Shown: positions 1 to 6,867 of the stretch, piece by piece | Layout: every line of letters begins with the position of its first letter | Position numbering within the stretch: position 1 is the stretch's first letter | DNA from: Isosphaera sp. | GTDB taxonomy: Bacteria; Planctomycetota; Planctomycetia; Gemmatales; Gemmataceae | Length of the DNA: 41,062 nt | Assembly: GCA_013822345.1 (NCBI GenBank) | Contig: PNKH01000074.1 | Location: 1 to 41,062 of the forward strand | Reading direction: 5' to 3' | Position numbers and translations under genes: made by a program | Notes under the pieces: model-generated | What the model was told of the DNA's origin: nothing | What the model saw: only the letters and a program-made list of their open reading frames with translations | Database searches by the model: none

Positions 1-825
1 TCACTCCTCCGGGTCGATCACCCCGACGACGCGGCCGTCCCGGTACTGCACCCACACCCGGCGCGTCTCGTCCCACACCAGCCCGGTGTACCCGTCGGCG
101 GCCGGCGGGGCGGCCGCCTCCCACTCGGCCGCCGCGGCCCGGGCCCGCACCCCGGCCAGCTCCGCCTGCCCGAGCAGCCACACCACCGCGGCCAGCAGGA
201 CCAGGCCGAAGTGCGGCAGGACCAGCCCGGCCACCAGGAACACCCCGGCCGCCACCGCCCCGACCCCGGCCGCGACCTCCGTCGCCCGGACCCGGGTCAG
301 CCGGGTCGCCAGCGCCGCCCGCAACACCCGCCCGCCGTCCATCGGAAACACCGGCAGCAGGTTGAACGCGGTCAGCACCAGGTTCGCGGCCATCAGCCGG
401 GCGCCGAGCACGTCGAGGGCGTTGTCCGGGTCCGGCACCCACGGGGTCAGGAACGCCGCCCCGACGAACCCGGCGAACAGCGCCCCGGCGATCACCAGGT
501 TGACCGCCGGCCCGGCCAGGGCGATGGCGATCTCCTGCCCCGGCTTCTCCGGCATCCGGTCGAGCGACGCCACCCCGCCGACCGGGTACAGGGTGATGTC
601 CCGGGTGCCGACCCCGTAGGCGCGGGCGGCCAGGGCGTGCCCGACCTCGTGGAGGAACACGCACCCGAACACCGCGAACAGGAACCCGACTTCGGCCCCG
701 GCCGCGGCCAGGCTGCAGCCGGCCGACAGCCCGGTCAGCAGGACGAACAGCGGCAGCAGCCAGAACGTCCCGTGGACGTACAGGTCGATCCCGAAGAACC
801 TCCCGAGCCGCAACGACCGGAACAT
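1..825 (-). CDS. M50-family site-2-type membrane metalloprotease
   Basis: A predicted intramembrane zinc metalloprotease of 274 residues. The zinc-binding HEVGH motif is at residues 59-63, and the second signature NLLPVFPMDGGR is at about 155-166, where the Asp is the third metal ligand. Hydrophobic segments lie near residues 20-35, 43-62, 98-125, 143-162 and 183-222. This is the compact SpoIVFB/Rip-like arrangement without PDZ or CBS domains, followed by a short soluble tail rich in Ala, Trp and charged residues. Family members cut membrane-tethered substrates such as anti-sigma factors; no substrate is suggested by the neighbours. It lies downstream of mgtE on the same strand, separated by 154 bp containing a palindrome. 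The gene is complete and its TGA stop is at the window edge. Confidence 0.9.
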   Translation of the reverse strand: MFRSLRLGRFFGIDLYVHGTFWLLPLFVLLTGLSAGCSLAAAGAEVGFLFAVFGCVFLHEVGHALAARAYGVGTRDITLYPVGGVASLDRMPEKPGQEIAIALAGPAVNLVIAGALFAGFVGAAFLTPWVPDPDNALDVLGARLMAANLVLTAFNLLPVFPMDGGRVLRAALATRLTRVRATEVAAGVGAVAAGVFLVAGLVLPHFGLVLLAAVVWLLGQAELAGVRARAAAAEWEAAAPPAADGYTGLVWDETRRVWVQYRDGRVVGVIDPEE

Positions 826-911
826 GTCTCTCCCCTTCCGCGGCGGCTGCGCACCGCCCCCGTGCCATTATTCGATGGCGGGGAAGGGGGATTGGGTTCG
901 ACGAGGGGCCG

Positions 912-968
912 ACAAGCCCGGGGCGCGAGCAGGGGCCCTCCCGGCCCTTGCTCGCGCCGCGGGCTTGT
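912..968. repeat. Intergenic palindrome (ACAAGCCCG... type)
   Basis: Two 20-bp arms at 912-931 and 949-968 are reverse complements with one mismatch; each end reads ACAAGCCCG from outside. The 17-bp centre holds a further GGCC/GGCC pairing. It starts 12 bp past the stop of mgtE, so it could form a hairpin in that transcript. There is no T-tract, so a role as an intrinsic terminator is uncertain. No second copy of this family is present in the window. Confidence 0.75.
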
Positions 969-979
969 GTGGGTGGGCG

Positions 980-2386
980 TCAGAAGAAGAACAGCCGGGC
1001 GATGTTGAAGTAAATGATGATGCCGAGGACGTCGGACAGGGTGGCGATGAACGGGCTGGACATCAGGGCCGGGTCCCCGCCGACCCACTTGATGAGCAGC
1101 GGGAGCATCGCCCCGACCAGCGCCCCCGCCATGCAGATCCCCATCACCGCCAGGGTGACCGCCCACGCGAGGTGCCAGAACTGCTCGTCCGGGACCTTCG
1201 CCAGGATGCTGTCCGGGGTGAGCACCCACGACCGCAGGACCGACAGCGCCCCCAGCCCGGCGGCCAGGGCGGCGGCCATCAGCAGCTCCCGCCGGAACAC
1301 CCGCAGCCAGTCCCGGACGGTGATCTGCTCCAGGGCCAGGGCCCGGGTCACCAGGGTCGACGCCTGCGACCCGGCGTTCCCCCCGACCGAGATGCACAGC
1401 GGCAGGAACACCGACAGGAAGACGAGCTTCTCCAGCTCGCCCTCGTACCGGGCCATCGCGTTGATGGTGACCATCTGGAGGACGAACAGCAGCCCGAGCC
1501 AGAACGCCCGGCTCTTCCACACCGCCCAGAACCCGGCGTCCAGGTAGTCGCCCGCGATCGGCCCGACCGCCCCCTGCCGCTGCAGGTCCTCGGTCGCCTC
1601 CCGCTGCACCACGTCCAGCACGTCGTCGTGGGTGACGATCCCGAGCAGCCCGAGGCCCTCGTCCACCACCGGGGCGGCGATGAAGTCGTACCGGGCGAAC
1701 AGCTTCGCCACCGCCTCCGCGTCCTCGCTGTACCGCAGGGTGACCAGGTCCGTCTCCATCAGCTCCCGGACCAGGGCGTGCCGCGGGGCGAGGATCAGGT
1801 CCCGCAGCGAGATGACGCCCAACAGCCGCCGCGGGGCCAGGCTCCCGTCCGCCCGCCGGGCCGCGTCGGCCAGCACGTAGACGTAGTAGATCGTCTCCCG
1901 GTCCGGGGCCTGCGCCCGCAACTGGTCGATCGCCTCGGCCGCGGTGATCGTCCCGGGGAGCCAGGCGTAGTCGGTGGTCATCAGCGCCCCGACCGTCCCG
2001 GGGGCGTACCGGAACAGGGTCGCGATGTCCTTCCGGTCCGCCTCGTCGACGAACCGCATCACCCGCTCGACCACCCGCCCGGGGAGCCGCCGCATCAGGT
2101 CGGCCCGGTCGTCGTGCGACATCTTCGACAGCAGTTGCCCCATCTGCGGGCGGGCCTTCTCGGCCATCTCCACCTGGAGGGCCGGCGGGAGGTACTCGAA
2201 CACCGACGCCTGGGTGCGGATGGCCGCGTGGCTGATCACCTCCCACACCTGGTCCGGGGAGAACCCGGCGTCGAGGGCCTCGGCCACCGTCGCCGGGTGG
2301 AGCGACTCGCAGAACTCCCGCAGCCCGGCGGCGTCCCCGCCCGCGAGCATCTGCGCCAGTTCCGGGCCGAACAGCGGGTGGGACAT
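980..2386 (-). CDS. mgtE: Magnesium transporter MgtE
   Basis: A Mg2+-selective channel of 468 residues, the usual family length. Domain order is an N-terminal MgtE_N helical superhelix (about 20-135), two CBS domains (about 135-260, including GVISLRDLIL and GIVTHDDVLDVV) and a membrane domain of five helices (about 285-465). The membrane signature GGNAGSQ is at 335-341, and SSPFIATLSDVLG near 443-455 contains the conserved pore Asp (D452). In this family the cytosolic domains sense Mg2+ and close the channel when it is plentiful. The ATG is 4 bp from a heptanucleotide array and has no visible Shine-Dalgarno, because the array occupies the leader. panC is upstream on the same strand across 141 bp. 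Confidence 0.96.
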   Translation of the reverse strand: MSHPLFGPELAQMLAGGDAAGLREFCESLHPATVAEALDAGFSPDQVWEVISHAAIRTQASVFEYLPPALQVEMAEKARPQMGQLLSKMSHDDRADLMRRLPGRVVERVMRFVDEADRKDIATLFRYAPGTVGALMTTDYAWLPGTITAAEAIDQLRAQAPDRETIYYVYVLADAARRADGSLAPRRLLGVISLRDLILAPRHALVRELMETDLVTLRYSEDAEAVAKLFARYDFIAAPVVDEGLGLLGIVTHDDVLDVVQREATEDLQRQGAVGPIAGDYLDAGFWAVWKSRAFWLGLLFVLQMVTINAMARYEGELEKLVFLSVFLPLCISVGGNAGSQASTLVTRALALEQITVRDWLRVFRRELLMAAALAAGLGALSVLRSWVLTPDSILAKVPDEQFWHLAWAVTLAVMGICMAGALVGAMLPLLIKWVGGDPALMSSPFIATLSDVLGIIIYFNIARLFFF

Positions 2387-2390
2387 GGGG

Positions 2391-2451
2391 GATTTCAGAT
2401 TTCAGATTTCAGATTTCAGATTTCAGATTTCAGATTTCAGATTTCAGATTT
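2391..2451. repeat. Heptanucleotide tandem array (GATTTCA)8
   Basis: Eight perfect consecutive copies of GATTTCA run from 2391 to 2446, followed by the partial unit GATTT. Read on the minus strand the unit is TGAAATC and the array ends 4 bp before the mgtE start codon. It replaces the normal ribosome-binding region. Its base composition contrasts sharply with the surrounding GC-rich DNA. Confidence 0.97.
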
Positions 2452-2527
2452 GCGATTGACGATTGAGAAATAGACCGGCACCCGGGTGGGGAGTGTATTG
2501 TCAATTGCCAATCGCAAATCTGAAATC
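2440..2527. repeat. Inverted repeat between panC and mgtE
   Basis: The last array unit and the following bases (2440-2458, GATTTCAGATTTGCGATTG) recur as an exact 19-bp reverse complement at 2509-2527, leaving a 50-bp spacer. Similarity continues inward imperfectly (ACGATTG against GCAATTG). The distal arm directly abuts the TGA stop of panC at 2528-2530. The structure is AT-rich relative to the genome. Confidence 0.9.
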
Positions 2528-3370
2528 TCAAATTACGAGGTTGTCGATCAGCCGGGTGGTGCCGAGGAACACGGCGACCGCGGCGACCGCCGGGCGGTCG
2601 AGGCGGCCGAGCGGCCGGAGGAGGTCGGCGTCGAGGACCCGGGCGTAGTCCACCCGCGCCCCGGGGATCGCGGCCAACTCCGCCGCCAACTCCGACTCCA
2701 GCACGGACACGTCCGCCTCGCCGGCTCGCGCCCGGGCGGCGATGTTCTGCAGGGCGCGGTGGATGCCCGGGGCGACGGCGCGTTCGGCGGGAGTGAGGTA
2801 GCGGTTCCGCGAACTCATCGCCAACCCGTCCGCCTCCCGCACCGTCGGCTCGACCCGCACGTCCACAGGCACGTTCAGGTCACGGACCATCTGCCGGACG
2901 ATCCGGGCCTGCTGGAAGTCCTTCGCCCCGAAGTGGGCGGCGTCTGGGCGGACGACGTGGAACAGCTTCAGCACCACCGTGCAGACCCCGCGGAAGTGCC
3001 CCGGCCGGGCCGGGCCGTCGAGTTCGCGGTCGAGCTCCGTCACCTCCACGAACGTGACCGACCGCTCGGGGTACATCTCCGCGACCGGCGGGGCGAAGAC
3101 CAGGTGGGCGCCCGCGTCGGCGCACAGCAGGCGGTCGGCGTCGAGCGTCCGCGGGTACCGGGCGAAGTCTTCCGTCGGCCCGAACTGCGTCGGGTTCACG
3201 AACACCGACACGACCACGAACCCCGACCCGGCGGCCGCGGCCCGGATCAGCGACGCGTGGCCGGCGTGCAGCGCCCCCATCGTCGGCACCAGGCCGACCG
3301 TCTTGCCGGCGCGGCGGGCCGCGTCGACCGCGGCCCGGACCTCGGCGACGGTGGTGACGACCGGGGTCAT
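2528..3370 (-). CDS. panC: Pantothenate synthetase PanC
   Basis: Pantoate-beta-alanine ligase, 280 residues, which makes pantothenate from pantoate, beta-alanine and ATP, the last step of vitamin B5 synthesis. The nucleotidyltransferase HIGH-like motif PTMGALHAGH is at residues 29-38, followed by VSVFVNPTQFGP, FGAKDFQQ and the KMSKS-equivalent MSSRNRYL. I chose the ATG at 3370. A longer reading frame begins inside a palindrome and its extra 36 residues do not match the family. The downstream end abuts the inverted repeat, and the last codons (ATT TGA) resemble repeat sequence. No other pantothenate gene is in the window. Confidence 0.96.
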   Translation of the reverse strand: MTPVVTTVAEVRAAVDAARRAGKTVGLVPTMGALHAGHASLIRAAAAGSGFVVVSVFVNPTQFGPTEDFARYPRTLDADRLLCADAGAHLVFAPPVAEMYPERSVTFVEVTELDRELDGPARPGHFRGVCTVVLKLFHVVRPDAAHFGAKDFQQARIVRQMVRDLNVPVDVRVEPTVREADGLAMSSRNRYLTPAERAVAPGIHRALQNIAARARAGEADVSVLESELAAELAAIPGARVDYARVLDADLLRPLGRLDRPAVAAVAVFLGTTRLIDNLVI

Positions 3371-3392
3371 GGCGGGTCTCGTCCGGGGTCTC

Positions 3393-3483
3393 GTAGGGTG
3401 GGCCGAGGTCCGCTTCGGACCGAGTCCCACCACCGCCGCGCCCGGTGGGACTCGCCGGCAAAGCCCGGCTCGGCCCACCCTAC
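3393..3483. repeat. Family-1 palindrome, copy 1 (GTAGGGTGGGCCGAG ends)
   Basis: A 91-bp element whose two ends both read GTAGGGTGGGCCGAG going inward (one mismatch at the right). The interior carries GTCCCACC and GGTGGGAC in opposite orientation. Three further copies lie at 8069-8166, 18569-18668 and 34877-35019. The right end contains the TAG stop of the CYTH gene. The left end lies 22 bp before the start codon of panC. Confidence 0.93.
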
Positions 3484-4031
3484 CTCTGGGCTTCCAGCAC
3501 CATCCCGAGGTACGACCGGGTCTCCACCTCGGTCAGCCCGAGTTCCGCCGCGGTCGCCAGCAGCACCGCCTTCGCCGCGGCGTACTGGTGCTCCTCCGCG
3601 AGGATCTCCAGTTCCACGAACGGCCCGACCCGCTCCACGTCGTCGAAGCAGGCTTCGAGGCGGAACCCGGCGCGGGCGAACCGGTACACCTGCCGCTTCT
3701 TGCGGACCACGACGACCGGCCGGAACCCGAGCGCGGCGAGCAGCCGGGCGGCGCCGTCGGCGACCTCCGGGCCGTCCCCGAGCGGGACCTCGGTCTCGGT
3801 CCGGGTGCGGGTCTCGGCGTCCCGCTTCGGGCCCTTGTGGGTGAGGTAGTTCCGCGGGCCGACGCGGCGGAGGCGGAACGCCTCGTCGGACGCCTTCAGG
3901 TCGCGGTCCGGGGCGTTGTAGTACTGGTCCTCATCGGTACGGTCCTCGGCCAGCTCCGCCCCCATCTCCCGCAGGCGGGCGACGACCCCGGGACGGTCGG
4001 CGGTGCGGTAGCGGACCTCGACTTCCAACAC
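3480..4031 (-). CDS. CYTH-domain protein (class IV adenylate cyclase/triphosphatase-like)
   Basis: A 183-residue CYTH (triphosphate tunnel) protein. The N-terminus has the tunnel motif as EVEVR, with Arg where the family usually has Lys (ExExK). It continues with DQYYNAPDRDL, FRLRRVG, LTHKGPK, a central VVRKKRQVYRF, FDDVERVGPFVELE and a C-terminal TRSYLGMVL, all typical of the CyaB-like branch. Members are adenylate cyclases or tri- and thiamine-triphosphatases; the substrate cannot be told here. I chose the GTG at 4031, preceded by GGGGGGCGGGAC, because family similarity starts at once. It is divergent from the Rieske gene with 76 bp between. Its TAG stop lies inside the family-1 palindrome. 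Confidence 0.85.
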   Translation of the reverse strand: MLEVEVRYRTADRPGVVARLREMGAELAEDRTDEDQYYNAPDRDLKASDEAFRLRRVGPRNYLTHKGPKRDAETRTRTETEVPLGDGPEVADGAARLLAALGFRPVVVVRKKRQVYRFARAGFRLEACFDDVERVGPFVELEILAEEHQYAAAKAVLLATAAELGLTEVETRSYLGMVLEAQR

Positions 4032-4058
4032 GTCCCGCCCCCCGTTCGGCCGTGGTGG

Positions 4059-4064
4059 TACAAT
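4059..4064 (+). promoter_or_regulatory. Possible -10 box TACAAT
   Basis: TACAAT, preceded by GTGG, sits in the 76-bp divergent gap, 43 bp before the Rieske start codon. No convincing -35 hexamer lies at the right distance. It is proposed only because it is a near-consensus hexamer in otherwise GC-rich DNA. Confidence 0.25.
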
Positions 4065-4107
4065 AGCCGCGTGACTCGGGTCGTCACCGGCCGGGGGAGG
4101 ATTCGGC

Positions 4108-4431
4108 GTGGCCCAGCGGGTGGTGGTGGGGAAGGTCGGGGACATCCCGGACGGCGGGTCGCGGGTCGTCACCGTCGGGAAGAAGGACGTGGCGGTGTTC
4201 CGCACCGGCGGGGCGTTCCACGCGATCGACGACCTGTGCCCGCACATGGGGGCGTCGCTGTCCGGCGGGCACGTCGAGGACGGGTGCGTCACCTGCCCGT
4301 GGCACTACTGGCGGTTCCGGCTGTCGGACGGGGCGTGGGCGGACAGCCCGCGGGTGAAGACCGGGTGGTACCCGGTCCACGTCGTCGGGGACGAGGTGCA
4401 GGTGGAACTGCCGGGCGAACCCGGGGCGTGA
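4108..4431 (+). CDS. Rieske [2Fe-2S] ferredoxin-like protein
   Basis: A small soluble Rieske protein of 107 residues. The cluster ligands are visible as CPH at residues 44-46 and CPWH at 63-66, both in the expected loop context (DDLCPHMGASL, VTCPWHYWRF). There is no signal peptide or membrane anchor. The length and simple fold match the NirD/ferredoxin-component group, which passes electrons to oxygenases or reductases. No oxygenase or reductase is adjacent, so its partner is unknown. A c-type cytochrome gene follows on the same strand after 117 bp containing a family-2 palindrome. Confidence 0.93.
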   Translation: MAQRVVVGKVGDIPDGGSRVVTVGKKDVAVFRTGGAFHAIDDLCPHMGASLSGGHVEDGCVTCPWHYWRFRLSDGAWADSPRVKTGWYPVHVVGDEVQVELPGEPGA

Positions 4432-4443
4432 GCGGCGGGGTGC

Positions 4444-4521
4444 GGGAGGGCGAGGCTCCCGCCGAGCCGCGAGCCCGACCGACTCGGTGACGCTCCGGCT
4501 CGGCGGGAGTCTCGCCCTCCC
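4444..4521. repeat. Family-2 palindrome, copy A (GGGAGGGCGAGGCTCC arms)
   Basis: Two 25-bp arms at 4444-4468 and 4497-4521 are reverse complements with one mismatch. Each outer end reads GGGAGGGCGAG. The same family occurs at 15118-15180 and, cut by the window edge, at 41025-41062. It lies between codirectional genes, 12 bp past the Rieske stop. Confidence 0.92.
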
Positions 4522-4548
4522 GGTCGGCTGAGTTGACGAGGTGCCGTC

Positions 4549-5010
4549 ATGTCACGGGTCGCGGTCGGCGTGGTCGCCCTGGGGTGCCTGGTCGTCCCGG
4601 TGGCGCAGTCGCAGCCGGGGGGGAAGGCGAACCCGCGGCCGGAGCCGGTCGCGGAGACGAAACTGTTGATGGAGGGGCTGGCCGGGGCGAACCTGCGCGG
4701 CCTCGGGAAGCTGCTGCGGGACAAGCCGGCGGACGCCGAGGCGTGGGCGTTCGCCCGCGGCCAGGCACTCCTGCTCGCCGAGACGGGGAACCTCCTGCTG
4801 GTCCGCCCGCCGCGGACCGGCACCGGGCAGGAGGCGTGGCTGGGCCACGCGGCCGACCTGCGGGAGGCCGGGTCGGCGCTGGCCCGGGCGGCGGCGGCGA
4901 AGGACTACCAGAAGGCGCGGGCCGGGCTGGCCGGGGTGGCGAACGTGTGCAACCGCTGCCACCAGGCGTTCCGGGTGCCGGCCCGGGTCGACCCGTTCGC
5001 CGGGGACTGA
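4549..5010 (+). CDS. Small exported c-type cytochrome
   Basis: A 153-residue protein with an N-terminal signal peptide (hydrophobic about 4-18, likely cut after AQS near residue 21). It has one haem-binding motif CNRCH at residues 134-138, close to the C-terminus. The helical body with a C-terminal CxxCH is the cytochrome c-prime/c556-like layout. It should act in the periplasm as an electron carrier or ligand-binding haem protein. The ATG is preceded by GAGG at suitable spacing. Following a Rieske gene suggests a shared redox role, but no partner oxidoreductase is visible. Confidence 0.8.
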   Translation: MSRVAVGVVALGCLVVPVAQSQPGGKANPRPEPVAETKLLMEGLAGANLRGLGKLLRDKPADAEAWAFARGQALLLAETGNLLLVRPPRTGTGQEAWLGHAADLREAGSALARAAAAKDYQKARAGLAGVANVCNRCHQAFRVPARVDPFAGD

Positions 5011-5020
5011 CGCCCGCCCG

Positions 5021-5026
5021 TATCAT
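5021..5026 (+). promoter_or_regulatory. Candidate leaderless -10 box TATCAT
   Basis: TATCAT lies exactly 6 bp before the ATG at 5033. If it is a -10 element, transcription would begin at or next to the A of the start codon, giving a leaderless mRNA. No Shine-Dalgarno is present before this start. The same spacing is seen at 6856-6861. Confidence 0.4.
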
Positions 5027-5032
5027 CTCGGC

Positions 5033-6787
5033 ATGCACACCCCCGAACTGATCCTGACCCTGACCGGGGCGCTCAGCGCGGCCCTGGTCCTCGGGTACCT
5101 GACCCAGCGGCTCGGGCTGTCCCCGATCGTCGGGTATCTGCTGGCCGGGGTCGCGGTCGGGCCGAACACCCCGGGGTTCATGGCCGACCGCAACCTCGCC
5201 CAGCAGATGGCCGAGGTCGGCGTCATCCTGCTGATGTTCGGGGTCGGGCTCCACTTCCACGTCGGGGACCTGCTGGCCGTCCGGCGGGTCGCCGTGCCCG
5301 GGGCGGTGGCGCAGATCCTGGCCGCCACCGCCCTCGGGACCGGGGTCGGGGCGGCGTTCGGGTGGGCGTGGCCGGAGCCGCTGGTGTTCGGGCTGTGCGT
5401 GTCGGTCGCCAGCACCGTCGTCCTGACCCGGGTGCTCGGGGACCGGAGCGAGCTGCACACCCCGCTCGGGCACGCGGCCGTCGGGTGGCTGGTGGTGCAG
5501 GACCTGTTCGCGGTGTTCGTCCTCGTCCTGATGCCGGCGCTGCTCGCCCCCGGCGGCCCGCGCGGGGGGGTGGCCGGGCTGGTCGGGCTGGCCGCCGGGA
5601 AGATCGCGGTCCTGGCGTTCGCCGTCCTGGTCGTCGGCGGGCGGGTCATCCCGTGGCTCCTCCGGCACGTCGCCGCCGCCCAGTCCCGGGAGCTGTTCAC
5701 CCTGACCGTGCTGGTGGTCGCGATCGGGATCGCGGCCGGGTCGGCCGAGCTGTTCGGGGTGTCGATGGCCCTCGGGGCGTTCCTCGCCGGGATGGTCGTC
5801 GGGCGGAGCGAGTTCAGCCTCCGGGCGGCGACCGACGCCCTCCCGATGCGGGACGCGTTCGCCGTCCTGTTCTTCGTCTCGGTCGGCATGCTGTTCGACC
5901 CGACCGTCCTCCTGAGGGCCCCCGGGGTGGTGCTGGCCACCCTCGCGGTGGTCATGGTCGGCACCCCGGTCGCGGCCTGCGCGGCGGTGCTGGCGCTCGG
6001 CCGGCCGGTCCGGACGGCGGTCGGGATCGGGCTGGCGCTGGCCCAGATCGGGGAGTTCTCGTTCATCGTCGCCACCCGCGGGCGGGAGCTGAACGCCCTG
6101 CGGCCGGAGGCGACGAGCGCCCTGGTCGCGGTCGCCATCCTCTCCATCTCGGTGAACCCGCTGCTGCTCCGGCTGGTCGGCCCGGTCGACGCCTGGGTGG
6201 CCCGCCGCCCGCGGCTCGCCCGCCGGCTCGCCGCCCGCACCCGGCTGGAGCGCGTCCGGGCGCGGGCGGCGGACCCGGACCCGGAGTACCGGGCGGTGGT
6301 GGTCGGGTACGGCCCGGTCGGGCGGACGCTGGTCCGGCTGCTCCGGGAGAACGGGATCGAGCCGACGGTGGTCGAGATGAACCTGGAGACGGTCCGCCGG
6401 CTGCGGGCGGAGGGGGCGGCGGCGGTGTACGGTGACGCGGCCCACGCCGAGACGCTGAAGGAGGCGGGGGTGCCGGGGGCGGGGGCCCTGTTCCTGACCG
6501 CGTCCGGGCTGACCGGGGCCGGGGAGGTGGTGCGGCTGGCCCGGGAGCTGAACCCGGATGTCCGGGTGCTGGCCCGGGCGACCTACCTGCGCGAGCGGCC
6601 GGACCTGTTCAAGGCCGGGGCGGACGGGGTGTTCGCCGGGGAAGGGGAGATCGCCCTGGCGATGACCGAGTCGCTGTTGCGCGACCTCGGGGCGGCGCCC
6701 GACCAGGTCGACCGGGAGCGGGACCGGGTGCGGGCCGAGTTGTTCGGCGAGGCGCCCGAGCCGAAGCCGGGGGAGCCGCGACCGTAA
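5033..6787 (+). CDS. CPA2-family cation/proton antiporter with RCK domain
   Basis: A 584-residue inner-membrane antiporter of the KefB/YbaL/RosB type. About the first 390 residues form the Na+/H+ exchanger domain with 12-13 hydrophobic helices, including the starting LGYLTQRLGLSPIVGYLLAG and FGVSMALGAFLAGMVVGRSEF. A soluble TrkA-N/RCK domain follows at about 419-540, with the Rossmann motif GYGPVGRTLVRLL and VVEMN, which binds nucleotides and gates transport. It exports K+ or Na+ in exchange for protons. The ATG is preceded by a -10-like box with no room for a ribosome site. Its TAA stop, the only TAA in the window, is inside a palindrome arm. Confidence 0.92.
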   Translation: MHTPELILTLTGALSAALVLGYLTQRLGLSPIVGYLLAGVAVGPNTPGFMADRNLAQQMAEVGVILLMFGVGLHFHVGDLLAVRRVAVPGAVAQILAATALGTGVGAAFGWAWPEPLVFGLCVSVASTVVLTRVLGDRSELHTPLGHAAVGWLVVQDLFAVFVLVLMPALLAPGGPRGGVAGLVGLAAGKIAVLAFAVLVVGGRVIPWLLRHVAAAQSRELFTLTVLVVAIGIAAGSAELFGVSMALGAFLAGMVVGRSEFSLRAATDALPMRDAFAVLFFVSVGMLFDPTVLLRAPGVVLATLAVVMVGTPVAACAAVLALGRPVRTAVGIGLALAQIGEFSFIVATRGRELNALRPEATSALVAVAILSISVNPLLLRLVGPVDAWVARRPRLARRLAARTRLERVRARAADPDPEYRAVVVGYGPVGRTLVRLLRENGIEPTVVEMNLETVRRLRAEGAAAVYGDAAHAETLKEAGVPGAGALFLTASGLTGAGEVVRLARELNPDVRVLARATYLRERPDLFKAGADGVFAGEGEIALAMTESLLRDLGAAPDQVDRERDRVRAELFGEAPEPKPGEPRP

Positions 6788-6840
6788 GGGAGCGGGTGGC
6801 GGCCCCGACGAGCAACACACCCGCTCCCTTACGGTCGCGG
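6776..6840. repeat. Palindrome with CCGTAAGGGAGCGGGTG arms
   Basis: Perfect 23-bp arms at 6776-6798 and 6818-6840 flank a 19-bp centre. The left arm includes the TAA stop (6785-6787) of the antiporter gene. The right arm ends 27 bp before the methyltransferase start. It is the only copy of this family in the window. A start codon inside the centre can falsely extend the next gene's reading frame. Confidence 0.95.
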
Positions 6841-6855
6841 TTCCCCCGGACGCGG

Positions 6856-6861
6856 TATGAT
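6856..6861 (+). promoter_or_regulatory. Candidate leaderless -10 box TATGAT
   Basis: TATGAT, preceded by GCG, lies exactly 6 bp before the ATG at 6868, the same geometry as at 5021-5026. No Shine-Dalgarno is visible. A leaderless transcript is inferred. Confidence 0.4.
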
Positions 6862-6867
6862 TCCCGC

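Noticed and set aside
2391-2451. Possible CRISPR-like array
   Set aside because: The units are 7 bp and directly adjacent, with no spacers. It is a simple tandem repeat.
4533-6820. Long frames of either strand overlapping the cytochrome and antiporter genes
   Set aside because: They are low-complexity, Arg/Pro/Gly-rich shadows; the genes kept have motifs, signal peptides or membrane segments.
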